A stretch of DNA of 64,000 nt, from assembly GCA_014529385.2 (NCBI GenBank), contig CM043965.1:18376412-18440411 (forward strand), given 5' to 3'. Source of the DNA: Adiantum capillus-veneris. Lineage: Eukaryota > Streptophyta > Polypodiopsida > Polypodiales > Pteridaceae. Every line of letters begins with the position of its first letter. Position 1 is the stretch's first letter. Under the pieces are notes generated by a model. The model worked only from the letters and a program-made list of their open reading frames with translations. It ran no database searches and was not told the DNA's origin. A program made the translations under genes and the position numbers. Below are positions 1-11,280 of the stretch, piece after piece.

Positions 1-178
1 CTTTTCAAGGAAAAGTGCCCACACTGGGAACCTCTAGGGCTCTAGTACCATAGGCAACACATGTGAGTGAAGTACCCAATCAAGCTGAGATTTCTCTTCC
101 AGCTTAAGATTTTACATTGTGGCACTTTGATTTTTTGTTTGTTCGTTTTCAACATTTTAGTTTTGTAACTTTGGGGGG

Positions 179-808
179 TCATATAACACTGATACACCTC
201 CCCAGGCTCATCACACAAGTAAACTCCCTTAATCCCCTAGTAGTTATTGGTATGGTCGCATTGGATTCATCACCCTCAAAGTATTGTCCCAACTTGTTAA
301 CATGTATTTCTATAACAAGGTTCTCATCTAGGTTGGGTTGTGGATCTAAGTGTTCCTCCTCTATTGGCATCTCCCCAGCTCCATCCATCTGTGAAAATTG
401 TGGTAGCCCAAACTTCGGTTCTCCATTGAGGAAGGCTTGAAGAGCTGAGACTAGCTCGGGGTCTTTATATAGTTTGGACATCATGGTGGTTCTAACTTCT
501 GAAGACATGAAATCCATCAATTTGGCAATGTTTAACGGCACCTTTTGGCCTTGAGTCTCTTGACATGGGGAAGATGGGATCTCCATTTCTTCGATAGGAT
601 CAGGTAGTCCCTCTGTAAACATTCTTTCCATCAAGAAGTGAGTATGCCCACTTTCCCATGACTTTAAGTCACTTTCTTCTTGGATGACACTAGGTATGTC
701 CAATGGTCTATGGACTTGGTGAGGTTGTTGTTGCGTAGGGAACACGGTGTCTGTAATCTGGATCTTCCTAGGTGCTGGTTCTAGATCCCTTTGGGTATCT
801 TCTACCAA
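179..808 (-). pseudogene. gypsy gag C-terminal/linker region
   Basis: Open for 209 codons in the same frame as the zinc-knuckle ORF, from which it is separated by stops in 809-1063. Sequence is acidic and amphipathic, with no recognised domain (PSSPCQETQGQKVPLNIAKL, LVSALQAFLNG). By position it is the spacer between gag and the protease-reverse transcriptase expected to the left of the window. It is most likely part of the same decayed polyprotein and not a separate gene. Bases 1-178 and 809-1063 belong to the same region but hold no readable frame of length. Confidence 0.45.
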
Positions 809-1063
809 ACTCCTTAATTGCTTGACTCGCTCAATATCCTCTGTAGGGTTTGGGTAAGTTCATATCTTCTTTTTGGATCCTGGCCATTGTGGCTCATGAA
901 GATCTTCCTTGTTGGTTTCTATGTTAGTGGTCGTTTTGGTCTCCATGGTTTCACCTGAATCAGAATCTTCTTCAGCGTCGTTCATATATACGGGGTCGTC
1001 ACCAGTCCCTATGTTGGTCTTTGAACTGGGGTCTGACTTCGCTGCTTTTTGCGATCTCTTTCT

Positions 1064-2587
1064 TCATGTTTTCTTCTTTTTCTGAGATTGGGCAATTGAT
1101 GCTGTGTCTCTTTCCTCAAGAATATAATTTTGTTTTTGGAGCATCGATCGTGTGAGTATGTTTACTGGTACCACGGGTGTACTTGGTGATGGCTCCTCGG
1201 TAACTTCAATCAAGTTCAATGGCGTGATCTTCGGTGCATTTGGATTATTTGGACATTGGGCAATCAAATGATCTATGCCACATCGATTACACATGAGTAT
1301 CGGCATTGTAGACGTGCTCGCTTGATTGGTTTGCATTAGTGTGGAGTTCTTTTGTAGCCTAATAGGACACTCGGCTACACGATGTGGACCTCCACACTCA
1401 TAGCATTGAAGAGGTGGTCTCTTAGCAGTGTAATTGATATTTTGGCCTCTTGCTGCAAGAGCAACTACTTGATATACAGGTTTGACTTGTCCCCAATAGT
1501 CCTCCATGTAGTATTGTGGACTTTCTTCAAGCACATCCATCCCATAGGCGATATTAGGATCTATATCTTCCTCATAGCCTTCCAAACAAGAAATAGATGA
1601 CTCACAACCCACTTGATTCACAGAAGTGATTCTCGGATGTGGTGGTTGCGGTCCTAGCATTGGAGGTGGTAAGGGTGTTGTTTGAACAACATTTTGGGCC
1701 CTAGGGACCATATGTTGTGCTGTTTGTTCAAGAGGTGGGGCCGGCATCAATGCAGGCACTCGAGGTGTGTCTGTCCATGCTAAGGTTGGTCTATTGGCCA
1801 TCGCACGCTTAAATACTATGCAATCCTTAGCTTGATGAACATACCTCCCACATGCATTGCAGTTCCCATTGAATTTCACTCTAAAAGTAGGGCATTCACT
1901 CGTACTATGCGGTCCATAGCATACTGAGCACCATTGCTGCTCCCTTCTTGGATACATATGATTGTTTTGCGGAGCACGATTGTCTCTAAGACTCTCTTGA
2001 ATAGCCTTGGTGAGATCTGCTAAAGTCATCTCAGATATCTTTGGCTCCTTAGCAATAGGCTTTAGGGTCATTGGCTGATGCCCCAATGCTTGTGAGCTAA
2101 TAGATTTAGACTCAACAGACACTCTTTCTCCTTGAATCATTAAATTATCCTCCAATTGGATCGCATTGGTGGTGACTGCTTCCCAAGTGGTGATACCTCT
2201 AATGACTAGGCCATTGTAGATATCTTCATGTCGTAATCCTCTAATGAATCTATCAAGCAATTGGTTATTGTTGAAGTGCTCATTTGGATTACAACGAGAA
2301 TTTAAATGCTTCAAGCGACTTATAAAGTCTCTCACCGACTCTCCTTCCTCTCGTATGGCTTTCTGGAGCTGAGAGGCTACACCCCAAAGCACTCCCTCTC
2401 GTATGTATTCTTTTAAGAACAATCTCCTAAGAGTAGGGTAAATTGTTTTTTCTTCCACCCTTAGGGTTCTATACCAATCCCCAGCCTTTCCACTTAAGGT
2501 TAGGCTTAAAGCATTGCTCTTATGTAGGTCATTGTGTTCTCCTAGAGAATCGCATATTTGTTTAAACACTTCGATATGCTTTCTCAA
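1064..2587 (-). pseudogene. gypsy gag core with four zinc knuckles
   Basis: About 507 codons without a stop. Residues ~1-150 are a retrotransposon gag domain (KAGDWYRTL, an ESVRDFISRL-like stretch, FIRGL), which assembles the RNA-containing particle. Four CCHC knuckles follow: CSVCYGPHSTSEC, CNACGRYVHQAKDC, CYECGGPHRVAEC and CNRCGIDHLIAQC, at roughly residues 220, 243, 396 and 433. Only the second has the standard CX2CX4HX4C spacing; the other three are CX2CX3HX4C. They should bind the element's RNA. The frame begins at a TTG and is really the continuation of the upstream frame after a 1-base deletion, so there is no true start here. It ends in a lysine-rich stretch and a TGA at 1064. Confidence 0.8.
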
Positions 2588-4086
2588 TCCCCGTCTCCAC
2601 TAAATTTTTGTGTGAGCTTGGCTATTTGTACTGCCTTACTTCTAGGCTCTCTATCAGGCGTGTTACGCATATTCTCAGCAATAGATCGACCAATAGCTTG
2701 AGCAAATGTTGCCAAGTCACCTAAGTGAGCAGGCACCGTGGGTGAAGGCGCTCCAGAGACTACATGTGGAGTAGGTATTGGCATTGGGCTCAGCGCATAG
2801 GAAGCCCTTGGGTTCCACGTTGGGTACGATGTTGTGCCATGTGGTGGTCCATAGTTCATATGAGTGGCCCTAGGCATAGCAGACGTCGGATGTGACATGC
2901 TAATGCTAGCCGGTATAGTCCCATGGAAATAAGAAGTTTTGTATTGTGGTTGTGGAGCATAGGTAGTTGAAACAATGGGAGGGGTAGGGACTACATGAGT
3001 ACGTGGACCCATAGGTGCACACGATTGGTTCGCACTTGTAAGTACTATTGCAGGCATTGCGCTACCATGTAGCGGTGCTTTACTAACAAACGAGGTCCAT
3101 GGTGTGTTTCTCGGCATGCCCATCATTGGGGTAGGCATGGTAGCCGTGGTGTCATAAAGGAAAAGATGAGCTAGACTTGGAAAAGTAAAGCTATCACTTG
3201 TGGGCTCAGATTGCATTGAGACCCCTGGCGAAACAACATATGGGGGATCGATGGGACTCACTGGGGGAGTCTCCATTTGTGATAGAGTGGGTTGTTTCCC
3301 TTTGCCCGTGTCTAAAAATCACATAGGACCCGTCGAAGGTATGTTTATTCCTCGATTTTGCCTCTCGGACTGGATAATCCTATGGATGACATTGCAAATC
3401 ATGTGTTGTTGTTCCTCCAGACTAGTCGCACTAGATGTGGATTGTACAACTTCTAACCAGCCCACATGGTATGTGTAGCCCATGTATAGGTCGGTCAAAG
3501 TCTCTGTGTGTAGGTCATATTCCCAATTGTCATTGAGAAATACCCCGTCCAAACTTGGTGTACTAGAGGGTTGTCGTGAGGTGGATGCAATGTTGCTTCC
3601 CGTGTTTTGACTTTTAGTCACCGCTACCTTAGAGGCGACTTTGGAAGGTGTTAGCTCGGTAGGGCCCTCATTAAATGAGGTAGATAGAATGTCCATGTGG
3701 ACACTCTGAGGGAGTGTGGGGTCTACAGGAGATGTGAATGGTGATTCTACTTCCCCACCCCCTTTATTTACTTCACTAGTCGTAGGTTCAGAGCGCGTAG
3801 CTCTACTAAAAGTTTCCATCAAACGGCTAAAAACACTAGTTCCAGGTTGTTGGGCCCAGCTAGGTACGGTTTCATTTGTTCCCCCGGGGCTTTGTGTAAG
3901 ATGCTCTTCCATAATATCGTAGTAAGAGGAAGAGTCGCTAGCCGCTATATTTGGGTCTTGGGTTGCACTACCTTGGGTCCCCGCCGAGGGCGTAGACCCT
4001 AGCATGGAAGGATAGTGAGTTCCCCCGTAAATCGAAGCACTAGCTAGTTGTTCGGACTCTAACACACGACCAGAGCGTAGATACAT
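2584..4086 (-). pseudogene. gypsy gag, N-terminal part (broken)
   Basis: Two stretches in one frame (4086-3319 and 3318-2584) are separated only by a TGA at 3319-3321. The protein starts MYLRSGR and is rich in Ser, Thr and Pro, with no recognised domain in the first ~500 residues. It ends KFSGDGD just before the core gag domain, where one base appears to be missing near 2586, shifting the frame into the next entry. I chose 4086 as the start because it is an ATG a short distance below the leader and primer site. Long low-complexity N-terminal extensions before the gag core are common in large plant gypsy elements. Function inferred from context: structural particle protein. Confidence 0.6.
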
Positions 4087-4227
4087 GTGCTTTGGGTGCC
4101 CTACAAGTGTCGGCGAATAACCTCAAAGGTTAACCGCTTACCTTTTTTAAGCGTCCGTTCTCACTCGCGTGTTTTACGTTTTTAATATTTTTTTAATGTT
4201 TGATTTTTTTGATTGAAGTGTGTGATA

Positions 4228-4413
4228 GCTCGAAACGAGCGTATCACTTAAAGGGTCGCTGTGTGCTTTACAACACAATTTTCGGGCATCCGACGTTCCG
4301 TTGGTCTTCAAAAAATCGAAGCTCGAAACGAGCGTATCACTTAAAGGGTCGCTGTGTACTTTACTACACAATTTTCGGGCATCCGACGTTCCGTTGGTCT
4401 TCAAAACATCGAT
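4228..4413. repeat. 93-bp tandem duplication with inverted-repeat head
   Basis: Two nearly identical copies start at 4228 and 4321. Each begins with the inverted repeat GCTCG-AAA-CGAGC and contains TTTTCGGGCATCCGACGTTC. It lies in the leader between the gag start and the primer site of the minus-strand gypsy element. Copy differences are a few substitutions, so the duplication is fairly recent or conserved. Confidence 0.9.
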
Positions 4414-4959
4414 TTTTAGCTACGTGTGAAGCTAAAATTCATTTAAAAAAAAAAAAAAAAGGCGACTGAGGCCTAGGCCTGAGCGTGAGCTTGGGCTTGG
4501 GTCTGGGCTTGGATCTAGGAGATATTCCCGATCTCGGTCCTACCTTTAAAATTTTATTTTTTTTTAAATTTTTATTTTTAAAAAAAAGGATAAGGCTGCC
4601 GCTGTCTGCGCGAGAGCACATACACACACTCTATCTACCTACTTCTAACTAATATACCTACTCTTACACACTAACACACTCTATTAACTCTCACTAATCT
4701 ACTTCCTACTTACTGTACACAGAAAACTAACTACCTTAGTACACAGAACCTTTGAAATCTCTATTAACAAAGAAAACTAACTACCTTAATACACAGAGAA
4801 TGTTTACAGAACCTTTGAAAACTCCATTAACAAAAATAACACACAGCATAACACCAAATCCCTCTTCTCAACATACACACACTCCTTCCTTACCTATCCT
4901 ACAATAGAAATTGCACCACGGAGAAGCACAGAGTGCTACTCGAGCTTCATGTAGGGCAT

Positions 4960-4977
4960 TCCCCGGCAGCGGCGCCA
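4960..4977 (-). other. primer-binding site (tRNA-Asp type)
   Basis: Minus strand reads TGGCGCCGCTGCCGGGGA, four bases after the LTR 3' end. This matches the tRNA-Asp-type site used by plant Athila/Tat elements and fixes the element's orientation and LTR boundary. Confidence 0.85.
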
Positions 4978-4981
4978 AAAA

Positions 4982-5938
4982 TGTGCGCGTATGTCGCACG
5001 TTTCAATGCAAGGAACTTGCCGATACACCGTGTGCGAGCCACAAATGGCTCCCAGCACACAACAAGCCTAAACTAGTAAGCTCAAAGAAGGCAATGGTGT
5101 GTCACTCACTGCTCTACGCACACACACACACACACACACACCACAGGTCAGTGGATTAGATTCCTTCGACTAACTTGGGTTTTGGTACCACCACAATTGT
5201 AGGAGGTTGTGCTTCTTTGTAGACATGATAATGAAATAGGATGTTTTCTACAAGTTTCTAGTCTTGGCGATGTTTTGGTCGTTATCTATGCCTAATTTGG
5301 TGCCATGCATAAGCTCAAAAACCTCTTGGAAAGCTTCTAGCCGAGGAAAGTGAGATATGGCTTTGCATTATGGATGCCAAGATGCCGACATTTAGCCCTC
5401 TTTTGGGTCCAACTTACTCTTATTTTGATGGAATTTTAGTGGGGGGGAAGGAGATACAAAGGGCTTCATGCACCAAAAAAAGGAGCAATAGCGATATCGC
5501 TATTGCTGCCTTTTTTTAAGACCAAAATAAAGGGAGAAATAGCGATATCGCCATTGCTCCTTTTTTTTTTGTGCTTCTATCACGCCTCCTGTGCCGTCAC
5601 CTTCGCACGCTGTGCGTCTCGCATGCCTTCTTTGCCATCATCTTCGTGAGCCAGCTAGTGCACCACCATCTTCTTTGACACTTGATCTGCGGCAAATGCT
5701 CTGCACCACCATCTTCTTTGACACCTACTCTACCGCACCTTCGTGAGCTCTACGGCCCATGCTCTACGACTTTCACTAATCAAGTCGCAGCCATGCCAAG
5801 AAAAGAGGGGCCATGGCTATCGATTGAAGGATTGTAGGCATCGGGGTCGAGGGTGAGCAGTGTGTAAGAGTAGCCGGGGTTTAGCAAGGCCTCTTTAAGA
5901 GAAGACGACGGGTTCTATTCCAAGAAATTCCCAAGTAA
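4982..5938 (-). repeat. 5' LTR of the minus-strand gypsy element (outer edge unknown)
   Basis: The inner edge is fixed by the primer site: plus-strand TGTGCGCG, the complement of an LTR ending in CA. The interior holds a (CA)n run at ~5115-5141, the two palindromes described separately, and a 23-bp direct repeat (TGCACCACCATCTTC core) at 5659 and 5702. No partner copy is in the window, so the outer edge and LTR length are guesses. Confidence 0.5.
5476..5560. repeat. two adjacent long palindromes with AGCGATATCGCT core
   Basis: 5484-5507 is a perfect 24-bp palindrome centred on GCGAT|ATCGC; with the flanking A-run/T-run and one bulged base it forms a hairpin of about 43 nt. 5533-5560 is an imperfect 28-bp palindrome around the same GCGATATCGC core. 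Both end in T-runs. They lie inside the putative LTR of the first gypsy element. Confidence 0.9.
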
Positions 5939-5939
5939 G

Positions 5940-5994
5940 CTCTCTCTCTCTCTCTCTCACACACACACAAACACACACACACAAACACACACAC

Positions 5995-6060
<66 letters not shown>
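5940..6060. repeat. compound microsatellite (CT)n-(CA)n-(GA)n
   Basis: (CT) at 5940-5957, (CA) with interruptions to 5995, and (GA)32 at 5997-6060. The CT and GA arms are complementary, so a single strand could fold back. Confidence 0.98.
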
Positions 6061-6062
<2 letters not shown>

Positions 6063-6235
6063 AGGGTCTCACATGGGGCTGCGCTTCCATTTACATTCTC
6101 CAACCCTCTAAAAAGGTTTTTTTTCCATCTCTACAGAGAAGCTAAATCCCAACTTGATCTCTCCCGTCTCTACATTATAAAAAGAGGAGTAAAAATTGAG
6201 AGGACCATTTGATGTTGTTGCTACAGAGAGGTATG

Positions 6236-6536
6236 GTCCTCCCTTCTTTCCTCCTCCTGCCTCTCCACCCCCTTCCTTCTCACCCTCTCCTCCCCTCTTA
6301 GCTATCCTCTCTCTATCCCTCATCCCCTCTACCTCTCTCCTTTTCCCTCCTCCTGTATCCCTCCCACCAATTTTCCTCTCTCCTCTCTCTCCTCCCTTCT
6401 TTCTTCCTCTTCATATCCCTCACCTCCCCTCCTAGTCCTATATCAAAGACATTGTCCTCTCCGTCGGCCATCCTCCCTATCCCTCTCTCTCTCTCTCTCC
6501 CTCTCTCCATCCCTATCCTCTCCGTGGCCCTTCCTA

Positions 6537-6602
<66 letters not shown>
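6236..6602. repeat. polypyrimidine tract with (CT)n
   Basis: A ~370-bp, almost pure pyrimidine stretch on the plus strand (cctcc/tctcc blocks) ending in a (CT)~28 run at 6544-6600. The apparent Ser/Leu-rich or Arg/Glu-rich proteins on either strand are translations of this repeat. Bases 6061-6235 hold nothing recognisable. Confidence 0.95.
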
Positions 6603-6605
<3 letters not shown>

Positions 6606-6907
6606 GGTGTTGCAGGATTGGAGAAAAGCTCATCTAGAGGAAATTCAACCGCATTCGGTTGTACAGGTCAGCCGTTTGAACAAATGTTGAAGCATTCTAG
6701 TTTTTTGGCATTTATTATTCACATGGAATCTAGTATAGTAGTGTTGGCACAGTTAATATCTCCCTTTTTCTCTCTATCAATAAATGATTTATTTCATATA
6801 TCTCCATTGCTTCATAGCATATGTGCATTGATGACATTTTATGATTAGAATGTAGCTATCCATGGTCTCCCTCTCTCTCTCTCTATATATATCTCTCTCT
6901 TTGCAAG

Positions 6908-7457
6908 GCTTTAATCTGGGAAAATGACACTTATGTATCAAGAACAACATCACAACCTAAGGGATTTCTTGCAAGAAACAGATGGCTATGAAAAATTTGT
7001 CTTTTAGCAAGAATGAGCACGTGGTGCTCTTAAGCAAGGGCAAGGAAATTGGGAAAGGAATTGTGATACAGTCTCTACCCCACGAAAAGCTACATGGAAG
7101 AGAGTTGTCTAGAGGCACATTGGGAGTCGCCGTCCAATCGGCATCATCTCTCACTCTCATGTTGCCACATGTTCCACCCATTGACGATGATGTGTGCACC
7201 TTAGGTGCAACAGTGGGTACAGTTGTGGCGTGGTCGACAAGAGAATTGGTAATGAGACATCTTAATTTTATTCAGTCTTACAGGCTGTCTTTTGCAAGCA
7301 ACATCTAACATTTTGTGTCCAGGCAAAAGGACAACGAACTGTATCCTCTGGAGGCAAAGGTTCAGTACTTGTCGCTCCACAAGCCACTACCATAGCATCG
7401 GGTGCACCACCCAAACCAAGCGTTTCAAAGCCTCTTCCAAAGACTCTTGTTGTACAG
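6908..7457 (+). pseudogene. decayed gene, segment 1: DUF8039-like domain and linker
   Basis: Putative exons 6908-7248 and 7323-7457, joined by a GTAATG...TGTCCAG intron. The best frame starts ~6982: a beta-rich stretch VVLLSKGKEIGKGIVIQSL, then HGRELSRGTLGVAV, and it closes with DDDVCTLGATVGTVVAW. This spacing resembles DUF8039-type domains, often found in plant CACTA-associated proteins; that is recalled resemblance, not a search. The second exon is a Ser/Pro/Ala-rich linker. A possible earlier exon at ~6615-6665 (before GTCAGC) is uncertain. The segment is the 5' part of the intron-bearing gene that continues to ~21.0 kb. In-frame stops and a frame change near 6970 show decay. Confidence 0.45.
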
Positions 7458-7550
7458 GGAAGCCACTAGAGTTTAGTGCACTATTTACTCATGAAATTAA
7501 TCGTTGTTTGCCAGTAACCTAAGCTAATAATTATTTGCCTATGGCCAAGT

Positions 7551-8484
7551 AGTCGACGGGTGTCAAGAAAAGAAGTGCAGATCAAGCAAGTGAAGTTGTT
7601 GAAATCAAGAAAGTCACGTGAGCATAGAAAGAAGCGGACCCTAGTTGGGAGCCCCCAAAGAAAAAGGGTAGAATTTCTTTGAAAAAGGATGCGGCTAGCA
7701 CAAAGAAAGAAGTCACCAAAGCGAAAGGGGTGGAGAAGCCAGTGAAAGCCAGTGTAGAGGGCACTACACAATCCGAGGTACTAGTACCATCAAAGGACCA
7801 GGTCCCTATTCCGAACTATTCAACTGAAGAAGATGACGAAAGAGAGGATGCCGGAAATGAAGATCACCGTCTTTTTACTATTACCAAGAAATCCTTGCTG
7901 AAATGGGATTTTCTCGATGACACTTTGCACCGCCTTCATGTTGGTAATTTCTAACATGGTATGCTCATCTAACATTCCTGACACAAACTCCAAGATTGAA
8001 AACTTTTCAAGTACGGTTATACAAGATACTCACAAGGCACCACTTCCATCAGTGCTAGTGTGCTGCTTATTACCACATCTAGCGGTATGGTCAATGCAAG
8101 ATCCAGTGAACAATCTAGCGTTGAAGTTCTCTAGAAATGGATATGTTCCACATTGTGCCAGGTTCATGATTTGAATAAGGACTCCAGATCTAGATCTAAT
8201 AGAATTTAGTCATGCTATTCAAAAAACCTGGGATCCAATCTGGATGCAACTTCATGTGGATTTTGAGAAACAATTGCATAAATCCGGGTGGGGGGATGTG
8301 AAAGGAAAAATGTTGTACACATGGAATGGGAATCACCGTCTTTGGGCATGGAATGCACAAATTGATACAGGTAAATTACTTTTTACACTATTGTTTTTGA
8401 CTCAATATGTGTGGAAGCCTGTATGGTTAAGGTCACTAAACAGAATGAGGGAGAAGTTCTCACTATGGTGGCACGCTTGAATCG
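7551..8484 (+). pseudogene. decayed gene, segment 2: ParB-like domain with GNHR motif
   Basis: A Lys-rich stretch with nuclear-localisation character (PPKKKGR) and an acidic patch (STEEDDEREDAGNEDH) lead into a region whose order matches a ParB/DGQHR-type fold. A helix with a DPIWMQ-like stretch comes first, then a strand and the motif TWNGNHRLWAW at ~8319-8351 (GNHR codons 8328-8339). In ParB/sulfiredoxin folds the equivalent G-x-H/R-R-x-x-A motif binds nucleotide. The exon ends GATACAG|GTAAAT at 8370. A short exon 8432-8484 follows, encoding VTKQNEGEVLTMVARLN. TGA and TAG codons break the Lys-rich part near 7615-7630. The fold assignment is inference from motif and order. Confidence 0.5.
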
Positions 8485-8636
8485 GTAATCTTAGCTATAA
8501 CATAATTAATGCATCTTGGTCGAATCGATAAGCTTAGCTATAGCACGATTATTGGTTCCTAGTCAATTTGATAAGCTTAGCTATAGCATGATTATCGCTT
8601 CCTAGTCTTTTAATGGTGTAAGTTTTGTTGGCACAG

Positions 8637-9697
8637 GATTAATGACAAAGGCTATGTAAAAACTTCCTTCATATATATGCTATGTATGGTAAGAGCAATG
8701 GGCACAGCCAACATTGATACATTGCTTAAGGGTTTGGAGGAAGATGTTCCAGGCTGGTTGCAATGAGAATTAGATGCTGAAATGAATAAGTGTGGGGGAT
8801 TGCGGAGACGTTGGTACAAGGTTCCTCTTATCGTGCTATCCCAACTTCTATATCCGGTAAGTTTCATTGTCCTTTAGGTTATTCTCACCATGACAATGCG
8901 GTGGATGAAACAAAGAATGAACTAATGTCACGATTCAGGCAAGGTATACAAAGGCTTTGCAATCTGTGAGTAATAAGCAAAATGAGCTCTCAACGGAGGA
9001 GTTCACTACCCATTACCGCAACGCATTCTATAAGGCTGACAAGAAAGGCCGAAAAAATACGCAACGGACATCCACAATTGCGGATCCAAACTTAGGAGAA
9101 GAGTGGTGGAGGTAAGACTAATACGGATTTCTTTCAAAGGGAGTTAAGTTTACATTCACGTGCTGCTTAAAAAATTTTAACATTTGTTTCTAGATTGCAC
9201 ATAGACTGGAGCAGGAGACCAAAGTGGTTGATAAATGATTGAATATATAGTCTTGCATGCGCCGACCTACCGATCGATCATCGTAGCAACGTGCTAAGGG
9301 CCTTGGTTAGCGATGACCCAACCACGTTATATCCAAGCCTAAAATCCACACTAAGTAAGGTCATTTTGCAATAAATGTTTCACAAAAAAAAAGTATAGTA
9401 TTATATAACATAGTTGTGCGATAATGTAGACGACCACTCCCTGTTTCGCACTTGGTTATGTCAAGAGACATGGTGGAATCGACTTGTGAACAAGGCTACA
9501 AGACAGTATGCTTTGCTGAAGAAATCGTGCCCTCTCCCTAAAAATGACACCCTTGTGACAACTATACGGGAGTGGAAATTGAGGTACAGTAGCACATTGT
9601 ATGAAGTGGAGTGCGAGAGATTGAAAGGTGGACTCAAAGCTAACAAGAAAAAACAGAAGGAGGGTACTAACATGGCCGCCAAATAGGCATTTTATAG
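8637..9697 (+). pseudogene. decayed gene, segment 3: five-exon middle region
   Basis: Exons 8637-8856, 8939-9111, 9194-9354 and 9414-9697 are bounded by good GT-AG sites (CCG|GTAAGT, TTCAG|GC, GAG|GTAAGA, TTTCTAG|A, ACATAG|TT, TATAG|GTATGT). They encode an alpha-helical protein of unknown family: INDKGYVKTSFIYMLCMVRA, LRRRWYKVPLIVLSQLLYP, NLGEEWWR, HSLFRTWLCQETWWNRLV. Each exon has at most one stop (TAG-type break near 8766, TGA near 9230). Short AT-rich introns of 60-150 bp are typical of plant nuclear genes and argue against a processed copy. The intron at 8485-8636 holds three degenerate ~45-bp repeats (CTTAGCTATA core). I do not recognise the domain. Confidence 0.6.
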
Positions 9698-9783
9698 GTA
9701 TGTAATCTTGTCCTAATTGATTCCTAAACCCTTAAAAAATTTGGGTGGTTGACAATAAGTATATTTTGGCAAACATGTACCAG

Positions 9784-11280
9784 ATGGGTGCGGAACATGG
9801 GTTGGACAGATAGAGTTCCAGTTACAAAAGAGTGGCTCAATGTGAAGCACAATGCATGCATGTATACGAAAGAAAAATGTGCAGCATTGTGGCAAAAAAA
9901 ACTGTATGTTGAGTGTCCTCTTTTCATAGACTTTGCAAAGGACACATTCCGCCCCAACGAGCGGGAGCAGTTCAAGGAGGCAGAGATCGGTAGAGTTAAA
10001 AGACAGCAAGAAGAAGTAAAACATACAAAGACATACTTAAACTATTTTCAAGTCATGTGAGGATTTAACTGCAACTCGTGAAATCAATTTTGCCAGGGTA
10101 AGAACCTATGTTCCCTAAAAGGAAAAGACGTTGTGACTGAGGAGACACATAAAGAAGAAGAGGAGGAGGAGGATTGTGAACCAAGGCGCAGTGATAGTGA
10201 ATGTCCTTCGGAGTTTGAGGATGATGAAGACGAAAGTGATGTGCCACCTTCTCCAACTGCTAAACCTACAAGAGCCCCACAATCTACCCAGGCAAGTTTT
10301 TGCATACCCTGATTGTTGCTTGAATGGAAAGGTTGTACTAATAGTACTCGTGTAATTTATATGCTCTCCACAAGGGAGCAACGCGAAGAAGGATAAAGGT
10401 CAAGTAATGGACATAGATACTATGATGCCTCCAAACAATGTTAGTACATCAAGTCCTAAAGCAGGTCAAGAGGGAGACACACAAACAATGGGAGAGAACC
10501 TATTAACACCGAGACCCTTGTCCGTATGGAAGCCACCAAGAAGCCTAGAGAACCAAGGCACATTAATTGAGTCACCTCATGTTACAACCCATGTACCCAT
10601 GGAATCTGTGGGTATATAGGGGAACATTCAAGCTCCTAATAGTTCCACAACACATCAAGAGTCAGAACCATCCAAATACTCCTCAATACCGCCCCAAAAA
10701 AAACAAGAACCGTTGCCATCAGAAGCTCATAGTCATGTCCCAGAGACTGAACAAGTGCCACCAGCATCTCATACCACCTCAAAGCCTCATGTTCTTCCTC
10801 CGCATGACGAGGCACATGAGTAGGCACAATGACAGTGCACATAGATTGGAATTAATAAAGGGACTGCTCATATACACCGCCAGGCGTCCACTGAAAGTGA
10901 AGGATTGCAGGATGCCATATGCTCTAAGGAAATGCCAAAAATTATCGATCTACCTCGTAAGTATAGAACGATTGATTGTGGTATATGTTGTGCAGTAAGC
11001 AAGGTATTTATTGTAGTGTTTGGATAAAGATGATGCGAATGGCACAATAACCAAAGGTTCAACAATATTGTCTACTGTAGCAAAGATTGGTCACCGGAGA
11101 GAGCCTGCTCTTCTTGTTGGAGGTGAGCAGGTGTATAGCAACAAAGAGAAGATATCTTTAAGTATAGAAAATGCAACACTCCACCTCACGATGAAGTGCA
11201 GCATTCAATGGCACATAGCTCTGGTATGCTAACAACCTGAGGTACTCCTGGTATTACTGTCTCACCTTACTAATTGGGTA
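9784..11280 (+). pseudogene. decayed gene, segment 4: charged and Pro/Ser-rich linker
   Basis: The exon from 9784 encodes a Trp/Lys-rich helical stretch (WVRNMGWTDRVPVTKEWLNV, KCAALWQKK, FRPNEREQFKEAE). Later exons encode a very acidic patch (EETHKEEEEEEDCEPRRSDS at ~10135-10195), then a Pro/Ser/His-rich tail from ~10380 to ~10830 with one TAG at ~10617. Further pieces (~10850-10965 and ~11018-11230) are separated by a plausible CTCGTAAGT...TTGTAG intron. No catalytic motif is seen. It reads as a disordered linker between the ParB-like part and the methyltransferase-like part. Bases 11,231-11,430 contain a short AIDHMGAANETSKGD stretch but no clear exon limits. Confidence 0.45.

Larger units (their letters stand above)
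1..5938 (-). mobile_element. 5' half of an Athila/Tat-like Ty3/gypsy retrotransposon
   Basis: On the minus strand I read, in order, an LTR (from 4982 rightwards), a primer-binding site, a leader of about 0.9 kb with a tandem repeat, and a long broken gag frame that runs off the left edge. The primer-binding site TGGCGCCGCTGCCGGGGA lies four bases from the LTR terminal TG/CA; this tRNA-Asp-type site is characteristic of the plant Athila/Tat branch. Protease, reverse transcriptase and integrase would lie to the left, outside the window. The outer LTR edge is not fixed because no second copy is present; 5938 is simply where the microsatellite begins. At least one frameshift and several in-frame stops show it is inactive. 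Confidence 0.8.

Noticed and set aside
4174-4404. 76-aa repeated protein on the minus strand in the first element's leader
   Set aside because: The internal protein repeat is simply the 93-bp DNA duplication; no domain and no conserved start.
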